Counted from the first letter of the stretch, positions 31,911 to 43,180 are shown. The stretch: DNA of 64,000 nt from Anas platyrhynchos (GCF_047663525.1 NC_092617.1:4654501-4718500), one strand, 5' to 3'. Made by a program: numbers and translations. The notes: generated by a model not told the origin, from the sequence alone.

Positions 31911-33417
31911 TTCTTCTTTAAACATTTTCTCGTCTTGTTCCCGCTTACGGCAATTCTTCTGCAAATGTCCCTTCTTTTGACAATAGTAACAAGCAGGGAT
32001 CGCTGAATTCCCTTGAGACGGCTGACCTCTAGGGGCTTCTTCGATACTTCTTCTCTTCTCCCTCTCTCCTGACAAGGGCTTTTTCTGACTCTCTTTTATT
32101 GCTGCTACAAAGATCTTGGCTTTTGCTTTTTGTTTCTCCTCATCTCTCCTGACATATACTTTTTGCGCTTCTCTAAGTAACTCTTCTAATCCCCTCTCTT
32201 GCCAGTTTTCTAGCTTTTCTTATTTCCTTCTTATGTCCCCCCAGGATTTGGCTACGAATTGTGTTCTAAGGAGTGCGGTTCCAATTGCTGTATTCGGATC
32301 GATCCCTGAATACATTTGCAGGCTTTTCTTTAATCTCTCCAACCATTCTGTTGGAGATTCCTCTTTTCCTTGGTGTTCATTGAATGCTTTATTAATGTTT
32401 TTTCCTCGTGGAACCGCTTCTCTTATTCCTTGTATAATTATTGTTCTCAAATCTCTCATATTTTGTCTCCCCTGGGGTTGCTGGTGGTCCCAGTGGGGAT
32501 CCACATTTGGCCATTTTTGATCTCCTGGGGGTCCTGCTTGATTTTGTCTTTCCCAAATTCTCATTCCAGCTTGCCTGATCATTCCCCTTTCCTCAGCAGT
32601 AAATAAGATGCCTAAAATGGATTGTATTTCTTCCCAGGTATAAGTGTTAGGACCCAGGAATTGATCTAGTTTTTCGGCTACTCCGAGGGGGTCATTTAAC
32701 AGGGTCCCCATCTCTTTTCTAAAAGTTCTCACCTCTGTGGTGTTTAAAGGGACTGCCACAAACCCAATACCTCCCTGATTGCCTCCGAGAGGTACTTCTC
32801 TTAATGGATATAGAGAGGTTTCTTCAGATACGGCAGTCTTACTTCTTGTGCATGCAGCCGGAGGCAGATCTAATTCTGGTGCTGTTTGTAGTGGAGGCAG
32901 AGGCCTCGGGGGCCTTGGCCGCACTGCCGGAGATATTACCGGTACCGGAGGGGGAGCAGGGGGAGCCGGGAGGGTGCTATTAGGACCCAGAGGTAGTAAA
33001 TTATCCAACGGCTCCCATTCATCATTCTTTTCTTTTTCCTGCTTTTCCTCTCCTCCAGAATCCTCCTTTGTTTTTGTTTTTAGTGCAAATATTGAGGCTG
33101 GACGTGAAGTCCTAATCCACAATTCTGCGTATTCACTTTCTTCCTGACAGAAAGGTTCTTTTAAATTAACGTATATATTCAAAGCCTGACAAATCCAATC
33201 ATCAAAAGATCCAAAAACAGGCCAGAAAACATGTGGTCTTAAAGGTTTTTTTTGGCCATTCCATCATACAGTACTGAACCAATTTTACTTTATTTTTCCC
33301 TTTTCTGGGGCCCCTATTGTTCCAATTTCCAATCATTATTCCTAATGGACTTTCTGGTGGTATATCTGGTATTTCGCTCCCTTTATGGTCCTTGGTCTTC
33401 GATTTTATCTGACCCAT
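31911..33417 (-). pseudogene. gag: Retroviral gag, frameshifted and with one stop
   Basis: gag starts at 33417 with MGQ, a myristoylation-type matrix start (MGQIKSK). The frame breaks in the T8 run at 33246-33253 (A8 on the coding strand), and the rest of matrix continues in another frame. From 33182 a 320-codon stretch shows a proline-rich region, then capsid with VPLGGNQGGIGFVAVPL, the LNDPLGVAEKLDQFLGP core and a homology-like region (EWLERLKK). A TAA at 32222-32220 interrupts it. Beyond it the frame continues to a single nucleocapsid zinc knuckle (C-X2-C-X4-H-X4-C: CYYCQKKGHLQKNC) and the amber codon at 31910-31908. Order and motifs are those of gammaretroviral gag. Only these two lesions were seen. 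Confidence 0.93.
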
Positions 33418-34016
33418 CTGGGAATTTTACTAGTGGCAATTCCCACAGCCCTTGGTTGCCCAGTGAGAGTGTCTTGCAGGGGGTTTAGGACCTATCACCC
33501 ACCCACGTATCCCTCTTCTCACCAGTCCAGCCCCCCCGACAGGAGATTAGAACCAGTGAGAAAACAAAAAGACCTCCACGCTGACTTTAGAAGTCTCAGT
33601 TACACTCTCACACACAAAAACTAGCAACCGTACCTTTAACCAACCGGACCGTATCTTACGAATCAGTCGTCTTCGTCCAGACTCCAATCGGACGGTATCC
33701 ACCAGCGTCTCTGCTGTCTTCATCTGGGATCGAACCAGACGGAATCCAAACGACTGTCGTCTTCGTCCGGTTTGATCCCGGACACCGGAATCCCACCAGA
33801 CAGTATCCAAACGACCCTGTCGTCTTTGTCCAGATCTTTGCGCGCAGAATTACGGGCAAAAAACAGCTGGCAACAAGGGAGCTCAAAAAAATATTAAATT
33901 CTTTGCTTACCTTTATTCAGGTTCAGGATGGCATTAGTCCCGATCTGACTCAAACAGGAGCCACCAAATGGTGGGGCACCTCTCCTAGATTAAATCAGAA
34001 TTCAGGAACTATAGCT

Positions 34017-34034
34017 ATCCCGGACGAGCCCCCA
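34017..34034 (-). promoter_or_regulatory. Primer binding site, tRNA-Pro type
   Basis: TGGGGGCTCGTCCGGGAT read on the minus strand, three bases inside the LTR end. It matches the tRNA-Pro primer site familiar from gammaretroviruses. Confidence 0.9.
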
Positions 34035-34276
34035 GATTGTTATAAATGGTTCAGGATTCAAATTAGGATTAAATGAAAAATAGGATTTATTAAAAGAATA
34101 TAAAGGAATAGAGGTAAGCAAACAGCGCTGGGTGCACCGGGAGTCTCCACTCCACCAGGACGCACACCAGGTACATCAAGCAGCTGATTTTTATGCTCCT
34201 AGACTAATATATATTCATTACTACTTCCAAAAAAAATAGATAATTATAATTATAATTATAATTAATTATAATTATA

Positions 34277-35452
34277 CCAGCTGATGTGATTTTTTTGGAC
34301 TTCAGCAAGGCTTTTGACACGGTTTCCCATAGGATCCTACTGGACAAAATGTCCACCATACAGCTAAATAAAAACATCATACGATGGGTGAGCAATTGGC
34401 TAACGGGCAGGGCCCAAAGGGTTATGGTAAATGGGGCTGCGTCAGGCTGGCAGGCGGTCACCAGTGGGGTCCCTCAAGGCTCCATTTTAGGGCCGGTACT
34501 TTTCAATATTTTTATAAACGATCTGGATGTAGGAATAGAAGGCATTTTGAGCAAGTTTGCTGATGACACCAAACTTGGAGGAGTTGTGGACTCTGTTGAG
34601 GGTGGAAAGGCCTTGCAGAGGGATCTGGATAGGTTGGAGAGCTGGGAGATCGCCAACCGCATGAAGTTCAATAAGAGCAAGTGCCGGGTCCTGCACCTGG
34701 GACGGGGAAACCCTGGCTGCACGGACAGACTGGGCGATGAGACGCTGGAGAGCAGCCTAGAAGAGAGGGATCTGGGGGTGGTGGTAGACAGCAAGTTGAA
34801 TATGAGCCAGCAGTGTGCCCTGGCAGCCAGGAGGGCCAACCGTGTCCTGGGGTGCATCAAGCACGGCATCGCTAGTAGGTCAAGGGAGGTGATTGTCCCG
34901 CTCTACTCTGCGCTGGTGCGGCCTCACCTCGAGTACTGTGTGCAGTTCTGGGCACCACAGTATAAAAAGGACATGAAACTGTTGGAGAGTGTCCAGAGGA
35001 GGGCTACGAAGATGGTGAAAGGCCTGGAGGGGAAGACGTACGAGGAACGGCTGAGGGCACTGGGCCTGTTCAGCCTGGAGAAGAGGAGGCTAAGGGGAGA
35101 CCTCATCGCAGTCTACAACTTCCTCGTAAGGGGGTGTCGAGAGGCAGGAGACCTTTTCTCCATTAACACCAGCGACAGGACCCGCGGGAACGGAGTTAAG
35201 CTGAGGCAGGGGAAATTTAGGCTTGACATCAGGAGGGGGTTCTTCACAGAGAGGGTGGTTGCACACTGGAACAAGCTCCCCAGGGAAGTGGTCACTGCAC
35301 CAAGCCTGTCTGAATTTAAGAAGAGATTGGACTGTGCACTTAGTCACATGGTCTGAACTTTTGGGTAGACCTGTGCGGTGTCAAGAGTTGGACTTGATGA
35401 TCCTTAAGGGTCCCTTCCAACTCAGGATATTCTATGATTCTATGATTCTATA
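34277..35452 (+). mobile_element. CR1 LINE, 5'-truncated, open RT frame
   Basis: A 356-codon open frame (34286-35356) begins in the palm domain: [44 protein letters not shown] with the catalytic [35 protein letters not shown] and the end [16 protein letters not shown] 3' region with TGATGATCCTTAAGGGTCCC and a terminal ATTCTATGATTCTATGATTC tail follows. It belongs to a different subfamily from 18254-19892. It inserted in the retroviral 5' LTR in opposite orientation to the virus. ATTAATTATAAT at 34261-34272 and 35453-35464 looks like a 12-base target duplication. Confidence 0.95.
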
Positions 35453-35464
35453 ATTAATTATAAT

Positions 35465-35677
35465 TTCTTCACAGAGAGAGTGGTTGCACACTGGAACAAG
35501 CTCCCCAGGGAAGTGGTCACTGCACCAAGCCTGTCTGAATTTAAGAAGAGATTGGACTGTGCACTTAGTCACATGGTCTGAACTTTTGGGTAGACCTGTG
35601 CGGTGTCAAGAGTTGGACTTGATGATCCTTAAGGGTCCCTTCCAACTCAGGATATTCTATGATTCTATGATTCTATA
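35465..35677 (+). repeat. Second copy of the CR1 3' terminus
   Basis: 213 bases repeat 35240-35452 with one mismatch that I can see (GAGAGA for GAGAGG). It starts inside the coding region at TTCTTCACAGAG and ends with the same octamer tail. A 12-base spacer equal to the putative target duplication separates the copies. Confidence 0.95.
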
Positions 35678-35927
35678 ATTAGCTTCCGGGGTCCAGTCCC
35701 TCCTACTGGAGCATGCGTATCAGTCTCCTCTGGGGGTCTCTAGGGGTCTTTCATGATGAAGGCTCGTAGTCTTCCTCTCACCTTTGTACTCACTCGGCAG
35801 CATACCAAGTTTATAGAACATTTTCTGCAAGTCTTGTCTCCCAGCCGTCCTTCAGCTTCTTTTTCCTTCCTCTTAATCTCTCGGCCTCCTAGCCAGATAC
35901 CAAAGATCCACATAGTATCCCATAACA

Positions 35928-37240
35928 GTCACTAGTTGTTATCAGTTGGTCTGAAACTCCCAGACATCAAACAGCTTTCTTATTTGACACTTCACGAGTA
36001 ATTAAAACATTCTTCCCCAGCCATTCACAGACACATCTATAGCAGTGTTAAGTTAATCTCAAAGAAGACAGGAAAAAAGGCTGTAACTGTTAGAAATAGA
36101 AGTCCGGAATAACAAAAGCAAACAGGTTCATAAATTTAAGGAGTGTTTTCTGAAGACGTGATAAATTGAGTAGAATGAGGGGGAGACTGGGACACACTGC
36201 ATCTGTGGTTCAAGAATTAAATTGCCAGTGCAGGGCCCAGAGGCAGACAGGACTGTTCTTTATGGACACGAATTGTTAACACATTCCTCACAAACCCCAA
36301 ACATAAGGAATATCTAGTAACTCATCAATACCCACAAGCAGACCGCTGTGCTGCCAGTCTCTGAGAAACTGCTAGCTTGTCTTAGAAAGATGACGCCAAT
36401 ATTTACTGCTAAGCACCATGTTGTGTCCCATGTGGACTGTCTAGAGCTCAAGTGCTCAATCTGCTGTGAGCAGGCAGAGGAGAGCTCTGCAGCCCCTGTG
36501 CCACAGGCACCACAGCCCCCTCGCTCTGCAGAGCAGCACCACCAGTTGGGGTTCGGGCTGGGGCTGGGGCTGAGAGGGCGCTTCCCCTGAGTGCCTTCTA
36601 TGCCACCTTTTGGCTCATGGCTTCTGGATACAAACAAGTTCTTCAGTCTGCACTAGGAGCTGAGAGACTGCCAACAGGCACGGGGCTGGAACATTGTCTG
36701 CAAGGTCCCTCCTGCCCTAGCACCTCAAAGGACTGGCATGGAACTGGCTCCTGTGTGTCAGAGAGGCTGGGAGCCCAACGGGTGTGCCATGAGCTTGGAG
36801 GATCACAACCAGATCACTTCTACCTGGGCAGGTCCGGGCCCAAAAAGGGGGTGTTTTTTAGGTGTGGTATTATAAGCTCAGTGGTGCCTCAGAAACACTA
36901 AGTCCAGCAGGAAGCGAATGGCTGTTAAATGGCCTGTGAGGTGAGCTCTTTCTGAAGTAGCTGACAGGTCACCCTTGACTCCTGGCTGGGATCTGTGCCT
37001 TTAGGCTCACATCTGCCAGTGTCCATGGTAAGGCAGCAGAAGGCACTTGCTGTGCATGTAGTTTCTGAGATCAGCTCCTTCTAAGTACCTGGTAGGCTGC
37101 ATAGAGGAAGAGGTCTTGGATAGGGTTTGTCATGTCAGAGGTGTCAGCTTTTGCCAAGTCATCCTTTAGGACTGCTTTCAGTTTTTGACACAGAGGGGGC
37201 CACTGCCTCTAAGATGCTTGGGGCAAACTGCATAATGGTT
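35928..37240. other. Intergenic, no gene recognised
   Basis: Host flank of the provirus. The part at about 36420-36600 is an inverted relative of about 10240-10480. The rest shows no repeat or coding signal that I can name. Confidence 0.45.
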
Positions 37241-37830
37241 CAAAAAAAGATAGCCTGGGTGCACAGAAACCATTCCATATCCAGAAGCTGAAATCAGGAA
37301 ACAAAATTTTTGGGGTAGTACAAGAAATGCTGGGCATATTGTGCAGAGTTCGCCTACAGCCTTTGGGATACTTTTCATCCTGACTTAGGTGCCACGTCAG
37401 TCTCAAGAAAGGAGTAGCCAGCAGATATGAGACAGATACTCTGAGATCATGAAAGCCATCAGAAAGCTGTCCCTAGGAAGATGACTGATATGGGGAAGTC
37501 AGGAGAAGCCTGGCCAGGAGAGATGTGAGATTTGGGGGGGGGGAAAGGAGTTTGGCCAGGAGAAATTAATGATTTCTGTGAGTTTAGAACATTCAGACAA
37601 TGTTGATTCTGCTGTAACACTGGTTTAAAACAGTCATGTAAAGCCTTTCCCTTATTTTAACAAGTGATATTAATCCCTAAACCTAAATGCTACTCTACAA
37701 CCTGACAGGAATCCACTACTCTTATGCCTGACCTCAAAGTATCTCTTGAAGCCAAAACGCAGCCCATAGCCCCTTTCCCTTACCTTTACTCTCTTGCTCA
37801 CCCTGATCTGATCAGCTTGTGGGCCAAAAG
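37240..37830. repeat. Duplicated spacer block
   Basis: Same orientation as 12851-13625 (shared ATGCTGGGCATATTGTGCA-like start, CATCAGAAAGCTG, GAGATGTGAGATTT). It includes CCCTAAACCTAAATGC-like words. Confidence 0.6.
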
Positions 37831-37849
37831 AAGGAGAAGGATGGGAATG

Positions 37850-38105
37850 CTGTGATGAGCACGGCTCTGCCTCAGGATCTCCTGCCCCAGCAGGAGCAAT
37901 GTGACTGTGGCACTGACTGTGAGGTCACTTCTGTCTCTGCACTTGATAGGGCAGCAGCAGAAACATGTCACAGAAAGGGACTGTGAGGTCACTTGTGTCT
38001 GGAAGTGGCAGGTCAGCCTTACCTTCTCCCTGGGAACTGCACTTTTGGGCTGACATCTGGCAGTGGCCCTGCTAGGCCAGCAGAAGGCACCTGCTTGGCA
38101 TGCTG
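37850..38105 (-). repeat. Repeat A, partial copy
   Basis: It carries GTGAGGTCACTTCTGTCTCT through GGCACCTGCTTGGCATGCTG, then breaks off into repeat B. The middle and far side of repeat A are deleted. Confidence 0.85.
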
Positions 38106-38487
38106 ACTGTTGGCATTGCTTCCTTGCAACAATGTGCAGGGCTGAGGAGGTGTCAAAATGAAGGTCTTCTAATAGCATCACAGTACCCACCACATCCCAC
38201 AGACCCCAGGAAGAGCCCTGATCCAGACACGGGTGTGCAGGGTCTTCTCTCCCAGTGGCCGTGGTCAGGCCTTGGCTCTTCTGCTTCACTAAAACCAACC
38301 AAGATTTTTCTCAGCACAGTGCTTTGCCTGTCTGTAACCATGGCTTCCAATTATCTGCCCTAACAAAGCCCTGGGGAGGCTTTGTTAGTAACAGCCCTCA
38401 GTGGGGCCCATTAATACTCCAAGTCACTTCAAGTTTTCATTCTGACTTTAGCTTCTCAAGTGGTTACATCACTCTCCTATCAGTACC
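38106..38487 (+). repeat. Repeat B, partial copy
   Basis: It matches 14560-14900 and 52530-52860 (CTCTTCTGCTTCA, CCTGTCTGTAACCATGGCTT, AGCCCTCAGTGGG). It is cut at its right edge by a CR1 fragment. Confidence 0.7.
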
Positions 38488-38713
38488 TGAGGAGGACAAT
38501 CACCTCCCTAGCCCTGCTGGCCACACTGCTTCTTATACAAGCCAGGATGCTGTTGGTCTTCTTGGCCACCTGAGCACACTACTGGCCCATATTCAGCCAA
38601 CTATCAACCAGTACTCCCAGGTCCTTCTCTGCCTGGCAGCTCTCCAACCACTCATCTCCCAGCCTGTAGCTCTGTTTGGGGTTATTGAGCCCCAGGTGAA
38701 GAACCCGGCACAA
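38488..38713 (-). mobile_element. CR1 LINE fragment (RT thumb region)
   Basis: Close to the same section of 18254-19892: GACAATCACCTCCCTAGCCC through GGTTATTGAGCCCCAGGTGA. Both ends are truncated and there is no 3' tail. Confidence 0.85.
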
Positions 38714-39180
38714 GAACCCCAGAAAAGCGAAGAGCAGGGAGCAACCTCTTGGCTGTATTCTTGGCAGCAGCTTTGGAGAGGTGTCCAGGGTTCTTGGTTT
38801 GCCCTGAGCCAGACCCTCCTGTTACTGTGGTGCTAGCAGGGAGGCAGCTGTGACCCAGGGCTGCACAGTGCCTGCTGCTGCCTGCAGCCACAGGGATGCC
38901 ACTGCAGAGAGAACAGGACTGTCACCAAGACACATGAGATCTGATGGCTTATCCGAATAAAAAAGCACAGGAGAACACACGTAAAGCCAGAAGAGAGCAG
39001 CAGTGACAAGACCACGTCCTGCTGCTGGCCATGACCATGGCTCCAGAGAAGCAGCATCCCTGACCCAACTCCATGTAGCAGCTGGGCTCTTGGCCCAGAG
39101 ACCCTCCTGTGTGCTGGAGCTGGTCCCCCACACAGGAGGAGATGGGAAGAGATTGCAGCAGATAACAAAGTAGATCTGAT
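38714..39180 (-). other. OR-C 3' module
   Basis: It resembles the modules after OR-B, OR-D and OR-E (GCTCTTGGCCCAGAGACCCT, GGGATGCCACTGCAGAGA). A poly-T tract at 39180-39197 ends it. The region 39200-39409 is AT-rich and joins the OR-C stop codon. Confidence 0.65.
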
Positions 39181-39409
39181 TTTTTTTTTTTTTTTTATTT
39201 ATTATGTTTCTCTACATAACCTGCTTCTTTCGATAATTAGAGGACTGGGTCACTATAAATGAAAAAATATAAATAAGAAAATCAGGTAGCAGGTTAAGGA
39301 TAATATAATTTAAATCAAAAGAAAAAAAAATGTGGAAAATATTTATAGAGAAATATAGTAACAAAATTTTTCCTCACAGTTCCTGAAATAATCAGGGAAC
39401 TCACAAACA

Positions 39410-40345
39410 TTAGTGATTGTAAAGAAGCATGTATCCAAACAGTTTCCTTACTGCATCCTTGAACTCCTGGTTCCTCATGCTGTAGATGAGGGGGTTCACT
39501 GATGAAGGAACAACTGAGTAGAGAACTGACACAATAAGATCCATGGATGGGGAAGAGATGGAGGGAGGCTTAAGGTAGGCAAACATGCCAGTGCTGATAA
39601 AGAGGGAGACCACGGCCAGGTGAGGGAGGCACATGGAAAAGGCTTTGTGCCGGCCCTGCTCAGAGGGAATCCTCAGCACTTCCCTGAGAATCTGCACATA
39701 GGATAACATGATGAAAACAAAGCAAAGAAAGGCTATAGAAACGCTAAAAACTAGTGCCCAAACTTCCCTGAGGTAGGCATCTGAGCAAGAGAGCTTGAGG
39801 ATCTGGGGGATTTCACAGAAGAACTGGTCCACAACATTGCCGTGGCAGAGGGGCAGGGAAAATGTGTTGGCTGTGTGCAGGACAGCATTGAGAAAGCCAC
39901 TGCCCCAGGCAGCTGCTGCCATCTGGGCACAAGCTCTGCTGCCCAGGAGGCTCCCGTAGTGCAGGGGCTTGCAGATGGCAACGTAGCGGTCATAGGCCAT
40001 GACAGTGAGAAGGTAATACTCTGCTACAACCAAGAAAGCAAAGAGAAAGAGTTGGGCAGCACAGCCTTGATAGGAGATGACCCTGGTGTCCCAGAAGGCA
40101 TTGGCCATGGCTTTGGGCAGAGTGGTGGAGATGCAGCCCAGGTCAAGGAGGGCAAGGTTGAGGAGGAAGAAGTACATGGGGGTGTGGAGGCGGTGGTTGC
40201 AGGCTACGGCGCTGAGGATGAGGCCGTTGCCCAGGAGGGCAGCCAGGTAGATGCCCAGGAAGAGCGTGAAGTGCAGGAGCTGCAGCTCGCGCGTGTCTGT
40301 GAATGCCAGCAGGAGGAACTCACTCACAGAGCTGACGTTGGGCAT
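39410..40345 (-). CDS. Olfactory receptor OR-C, OR14-type, intact
   Basis: A 311-residue seven-transmembrane odorant receptor starting MPNVSSVSEF, with an N-glycosylation site at residue 3. It shows GNGLILSAVAC in TM1, LHTPMYFFLLNLALLDLG for the first cytoplasmic loop and TM2, MAYDRYVAICKPLHYGSLLG at the end of TM3, CEIPQILKLSCSDAYLREV before TM5, KAFSMCLPHL at TM6 (Met replacing the common Thr), and NPLIYSMRNQEFKDAVRKLF after TM7, with tail GYMLLYNH. The start is fixed by paralogues and by a splice acceptor at 40369-40370, about 23 bases upstream. The TM5 region (SIAFLCFVFIMLSYVQI) is more diverged than the rest, as expected where ligand contacts vary. No lesion was seen. Confidence 0.96.
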   Translation of the reverse strand: MPNVSSVSEFLLLAFTDTRELQLLHFTLFLGIYLAALLGNGLILSAVACNHRLHTPMYFFLLNLALLDLGCISTTLPKAMANAFWDTRVISYQGCAAQLFLFAFLVVAEYYLLTVMAYDRYVAICKPLHYGSLLGSRACAQMAAAAWGSGFLNAVLHTANTFSLPLCHGNVVDQFFCEIPQILKLSCSDAYLREVWALVFSVSIAFLCFVFIMLSYVQILREVLRIPSEQGRHKAFSMCLPHLAVVSLFISTGMFAYLKPPSISSPSMDLIVSVLYSVVPSSVNPLIYSMRNQEFKDAVRKLFGYMLLYNH

Positions 40346-40368
40346 TTTCTGACATTGAACACTGTTTT

Positions 40369-40370
40369 CT
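40369..40370 (-). promoter_or_regulatory. 3' splice acceptor upstream of OR-C
   Basis: Minus-strand CTGCCTTCTCCTTCTCTACAG, then AAAACAGTGTTCAATGTCAG and the start codon. It is the strongest pyrimidine tract of the set. Confidence 0.75.
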
Positions 40371-42195
40371 GTAGAGAAGGAGAAGGCAGAAAAAGTTTAG
40401 AAGACAATTCTCTGAGGAAAACCTACTGCAAGCCTTAGAGCACTCTCATCTGTAGACACTCTTTTTGCAAAAGGAGCTTTCTGCAGCTCTATCGCTTGAG
40501 TCCCAGCTGATGCTGGGTGAGACTGGCACTGCAAACATGGATTGCTGGGGACTTTAGAGGTGTCCTTCTTTCTGTGTAGCAGTGAGAAAGCAGGAACAAG
40601 GGGGAAACTCAAGTTTAGTCCACTTACGAGATCCATAACTTTGCAGGATTGTTGCAAAAAACACTTCCAACCACACTGTAGAGCAAGTCAGATTTTATTA
40701 TTCTTAGTAGAACAATCACACTCTTGTGTTTCCAAAGAAGTGGAGACAGCTTAAAGCAAAGAAGCCCCAACCCCAGTGCAGATGGACAAAATCCTCACCT
40801 TATCTGCAGGTGCATGAGCAGGATCTCAGCTTTTCCCTCTTCTGCAAGAGTGCAGAGGCCTCATTCCAGCTGCCCACAGACAGCCATCCAGCAGCACAGA
40901 CATGGTTTTAGTACAGAGGTGTCTTCTCCTTGAGGTACCTGGATAACACAAGGAAGCCACGAGAGAGCTGCATCCTGCAGGAGAGAAGCCTGCAGCCCAG
41001 GACAATGCCCCACGGACAGAGCTGGATATTCGAAATCTGGGGTGTCCCAATACACAATCTGCATCCCCTGCAGTGTCCGGAGGAGACTTAGACACCCAAC
41101 TCTTGGCTAAAAAGGGCAGCTGGGTTATGACACTCCAAGGGGCTTCTGCCAGACTTTCTCACCTCGCACTGCAACCCAGCAGGATTCTAAAAGCCTACTG
41201 CATTGCCCACTGCCCTCTCAGAAACAAGACCTAACAAGAGGAGACCCCTCAAGTACCTGCAGCTGCATGGCCCTGAAGCCAGACCCTTACCTTGTACAGG
41301 GCTGTGCAGGTTTCTCCTGCAGGCAGCTCTCAGCATCCTCCCACTGCCAACTGCCTCCAAGCCCTTTCTCCTTCTCTTCTCTCTGTGTGCCAGCTGCGGT
41401 CAGAGCCCCCAGCCCTGCTGCACTGTGCAGAGGAGCTGCTCCTGGGCACAGCTGGCTCTCTGCACCAGGGCCCTCTTGCCACGAGCTGTGCATGGCCAAG
41501 TGCAGGAGAATGGCCAAGTGCAGGAGAATGGTACGACTCCTGCCTGGTTCATGGGTGGGGGCGAGGGGGCAATGAGACCCTGGTGCTTTAACGATCAGCT
41601 GTCTCATCATAGGCCTCAGTGGCAAAGACAGCAGTCATAGCCATGGACACAAAGACCTGGGTCCTGTTGGGACTTTCAGCCTTGGTAGAGCCCTTGAACC
41701 TCTCCACACCAGGCTGTCCTAGGGACTCCTAGACCTGCACCTCTTTTCCTGCTGGCTGCAGACCCACTTCTATATAGTCTTACCCCAGATCTGAGCTGCG
41801 TCTGATAACTAGGATGTTCTTGGTGGCCATACTCCTCTTAAGGGAGCTCTGTAGGAAGCTGGCCTAGCTCTTGCTGAGCAGGCACCACTGCTCATATGGC
41901 ATCCCTCGTGGTACCTAGGCCTTCCTGGGCACTGCTCACTCAGCAGGGTCCCAGTGTGCCCTCACGTGTGGGGTTCCTCTTCCTCTGTTTCAGGACTGGG
42001 CTCTTCTCCTTGTAAATGCCAAGAGGTTTCTGTAGGCAAAATCCTGCAGTTTCTCAAGGTTGCCCCACAATGATGCTCCATTCTGTCAGCTCTTCATGTC
42101 TACAGGCAGACAATTCAAACTTTGTGTGTGATTGTGCTATCTCTGAGAAGACAGCATCATCAGGACTTGCAGGAAAGTTTGGGTAATACAGGAAT
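40371..42195 (-). other. OR-C upstream module
   Basis: Like the OR-A and OR-E upstream regions to about 41490. There part of the shared block is deleted (GAGCTGTGCATGGCCAAGTG join) and a 16-base unit, CAAGTGCAGGAGAATG, occurs twice at 41509-41540. Then it matches 23780-24460. No coding gene is recognised. Confidence 0.55.
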
Positions 42196-42199
42196 AACC

Positions 42200-42560
42200 A
42201 GTTGAATGGAATTGCAGAACAGAGTCACAGAAGAGAATGGAAAGCTGCCAGGTTCCACCTCTTCTGTGCTTCCTTCTCATGCATGCAGTCAGTTTGTCTG
42301 GAGCTGAGTCCTGAATGTTATGGGGCTGTGCAGGTCAAAATTAGAAGGGCCAAAGCCAAGCTGGAGCTCAATCTGTCTGTGACTCTCAAAGACAATGAAA
42401 AACTCTTTATAAAAATACTATAAATAAAGGAGGATTAAGGGGAACCATCATCCTTTATTAGATATGCGGGAAATCTGTTGAAGATCTCGATATAAGGTAA
42501 ATAATGAGGCACTTAATGCCTTCTTTGCTTCAGACTCTAGCAGCAAGACCAGTTGTTCCC
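42200..42560 (+). mobile_element. CR1 ORF2 linker fragment
   Basis: Reading IRRAKAKLELNLSVTLKDN, paralogous to 24470-24850 and 59470-59840. Confidence 0.7.
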
Positions 42561-42569
42561 CTGGATATT

Positions 42570-43180
42570 TCTTCTTCCTTGTAGCCAGTGCCAACCATCC
42601 ATGGTGCACTTTGTGGCAGATTTTTTTTTTTTTCCTGCTCTTTCCTACTACCAAAGGAAGCTCCATCAGGGTGGAAACCCCTCCTGAAGTAGGCATCCCA
42701 ACCCAGCAGGCTCCTTGCGGCCTCTCAGCCAACCAGACGCAAGTCACCTTAGCAGAACCTTCCAAGCCAGGGCCCTGCTGCTGGCCTTGCAGCTTCTTGT
42801 GGAGACACAGCCAAGCCTTGTGCCTCCTGCTGCCTAGTCATGGACTCAAGCAGAAGGGACAGGACAACCCATGTTGGGGCCTTCTTTGTGCCTGGGTCCT
42901 CCTGGGTGTGGAGGCAGAGGGGATCCCCCAGTCAGCATGCCAAGCAGGTGCCTTCTGCTGGCCTAGCAGGGCCACTGCCAGATGTCAACCTAAAAGTCCA
43001 GATCCCAGATCTACGTCAAGGGTGACCTGCCACCTCCAGACTGAATTGACCTCACAGTCCCTTTCTGTGACACGTTCCTGCTGCTGCCCAATCAAGTGCA
43101 GAGACAGAAGTGACCTCACAGTCACTGCCACAGTCATATTCCTGCTGCTGGGGCAAGAGATCCTGAGGTAGAGCTGACCT
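42570..43180 (+). repeat. Repeat A copy, with 186-codon open frame
   Basis: Full set of landmarks in forward order. Frame 42611-43171 is open and aligns with those at 24840-25322 and 59814-60362. Confidence 0.85.

Larger units (their letters stand above)
27452..35927 (-). mobile_element. Class I (gammaretrovirus-like) endogenous retrovirus, defective provirus
   Basis: Minus-strand provirus in the order 5' LTR (34038-35927, split by CR1), tRNA-Pro type primer site, gag, pol, env stub, truncated 3' LTR (from 27452). The LTR ends are TGTTAT...ATAACA. In roughly 190 bases shared by the two LTRs I count about nine or ten mismatches plus small indels, so the insertion is fairly young. Lesions seen are a frameshift and one stop in gag, one stop in pol between RNase H and integrase, and loss of nearly all env with the adjoining LTR part. 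No matching target duplication is visible at the outer edges (GTGCT at left, GTCAC at right). It cannot make a complete virus. Confidence 0.95.
34038..35927 (-). mobile_element. 5' LTR, split by CR1
   Basis: The two parts are 34038-34276 and 35678-35927, together roughly 490 bases. It begins TGTTATGGGATAC on the minus strand at 35927 and ends ATTTATAACA at 34038. A TATA-like GCATAAAAATC lies at 34196-34186 and a poly(A) signal AATAAA at 34091-34086. The CR1 therefore sits upstream of this likely promoter, separating it from the upstream LTR part. Confidence 0.85.

Noticed and set aside
32779-33147. Gly/Ser-rich plus-strand ORF within the provirus
   Set aside because: Antisense of the proline-rich part of gag.
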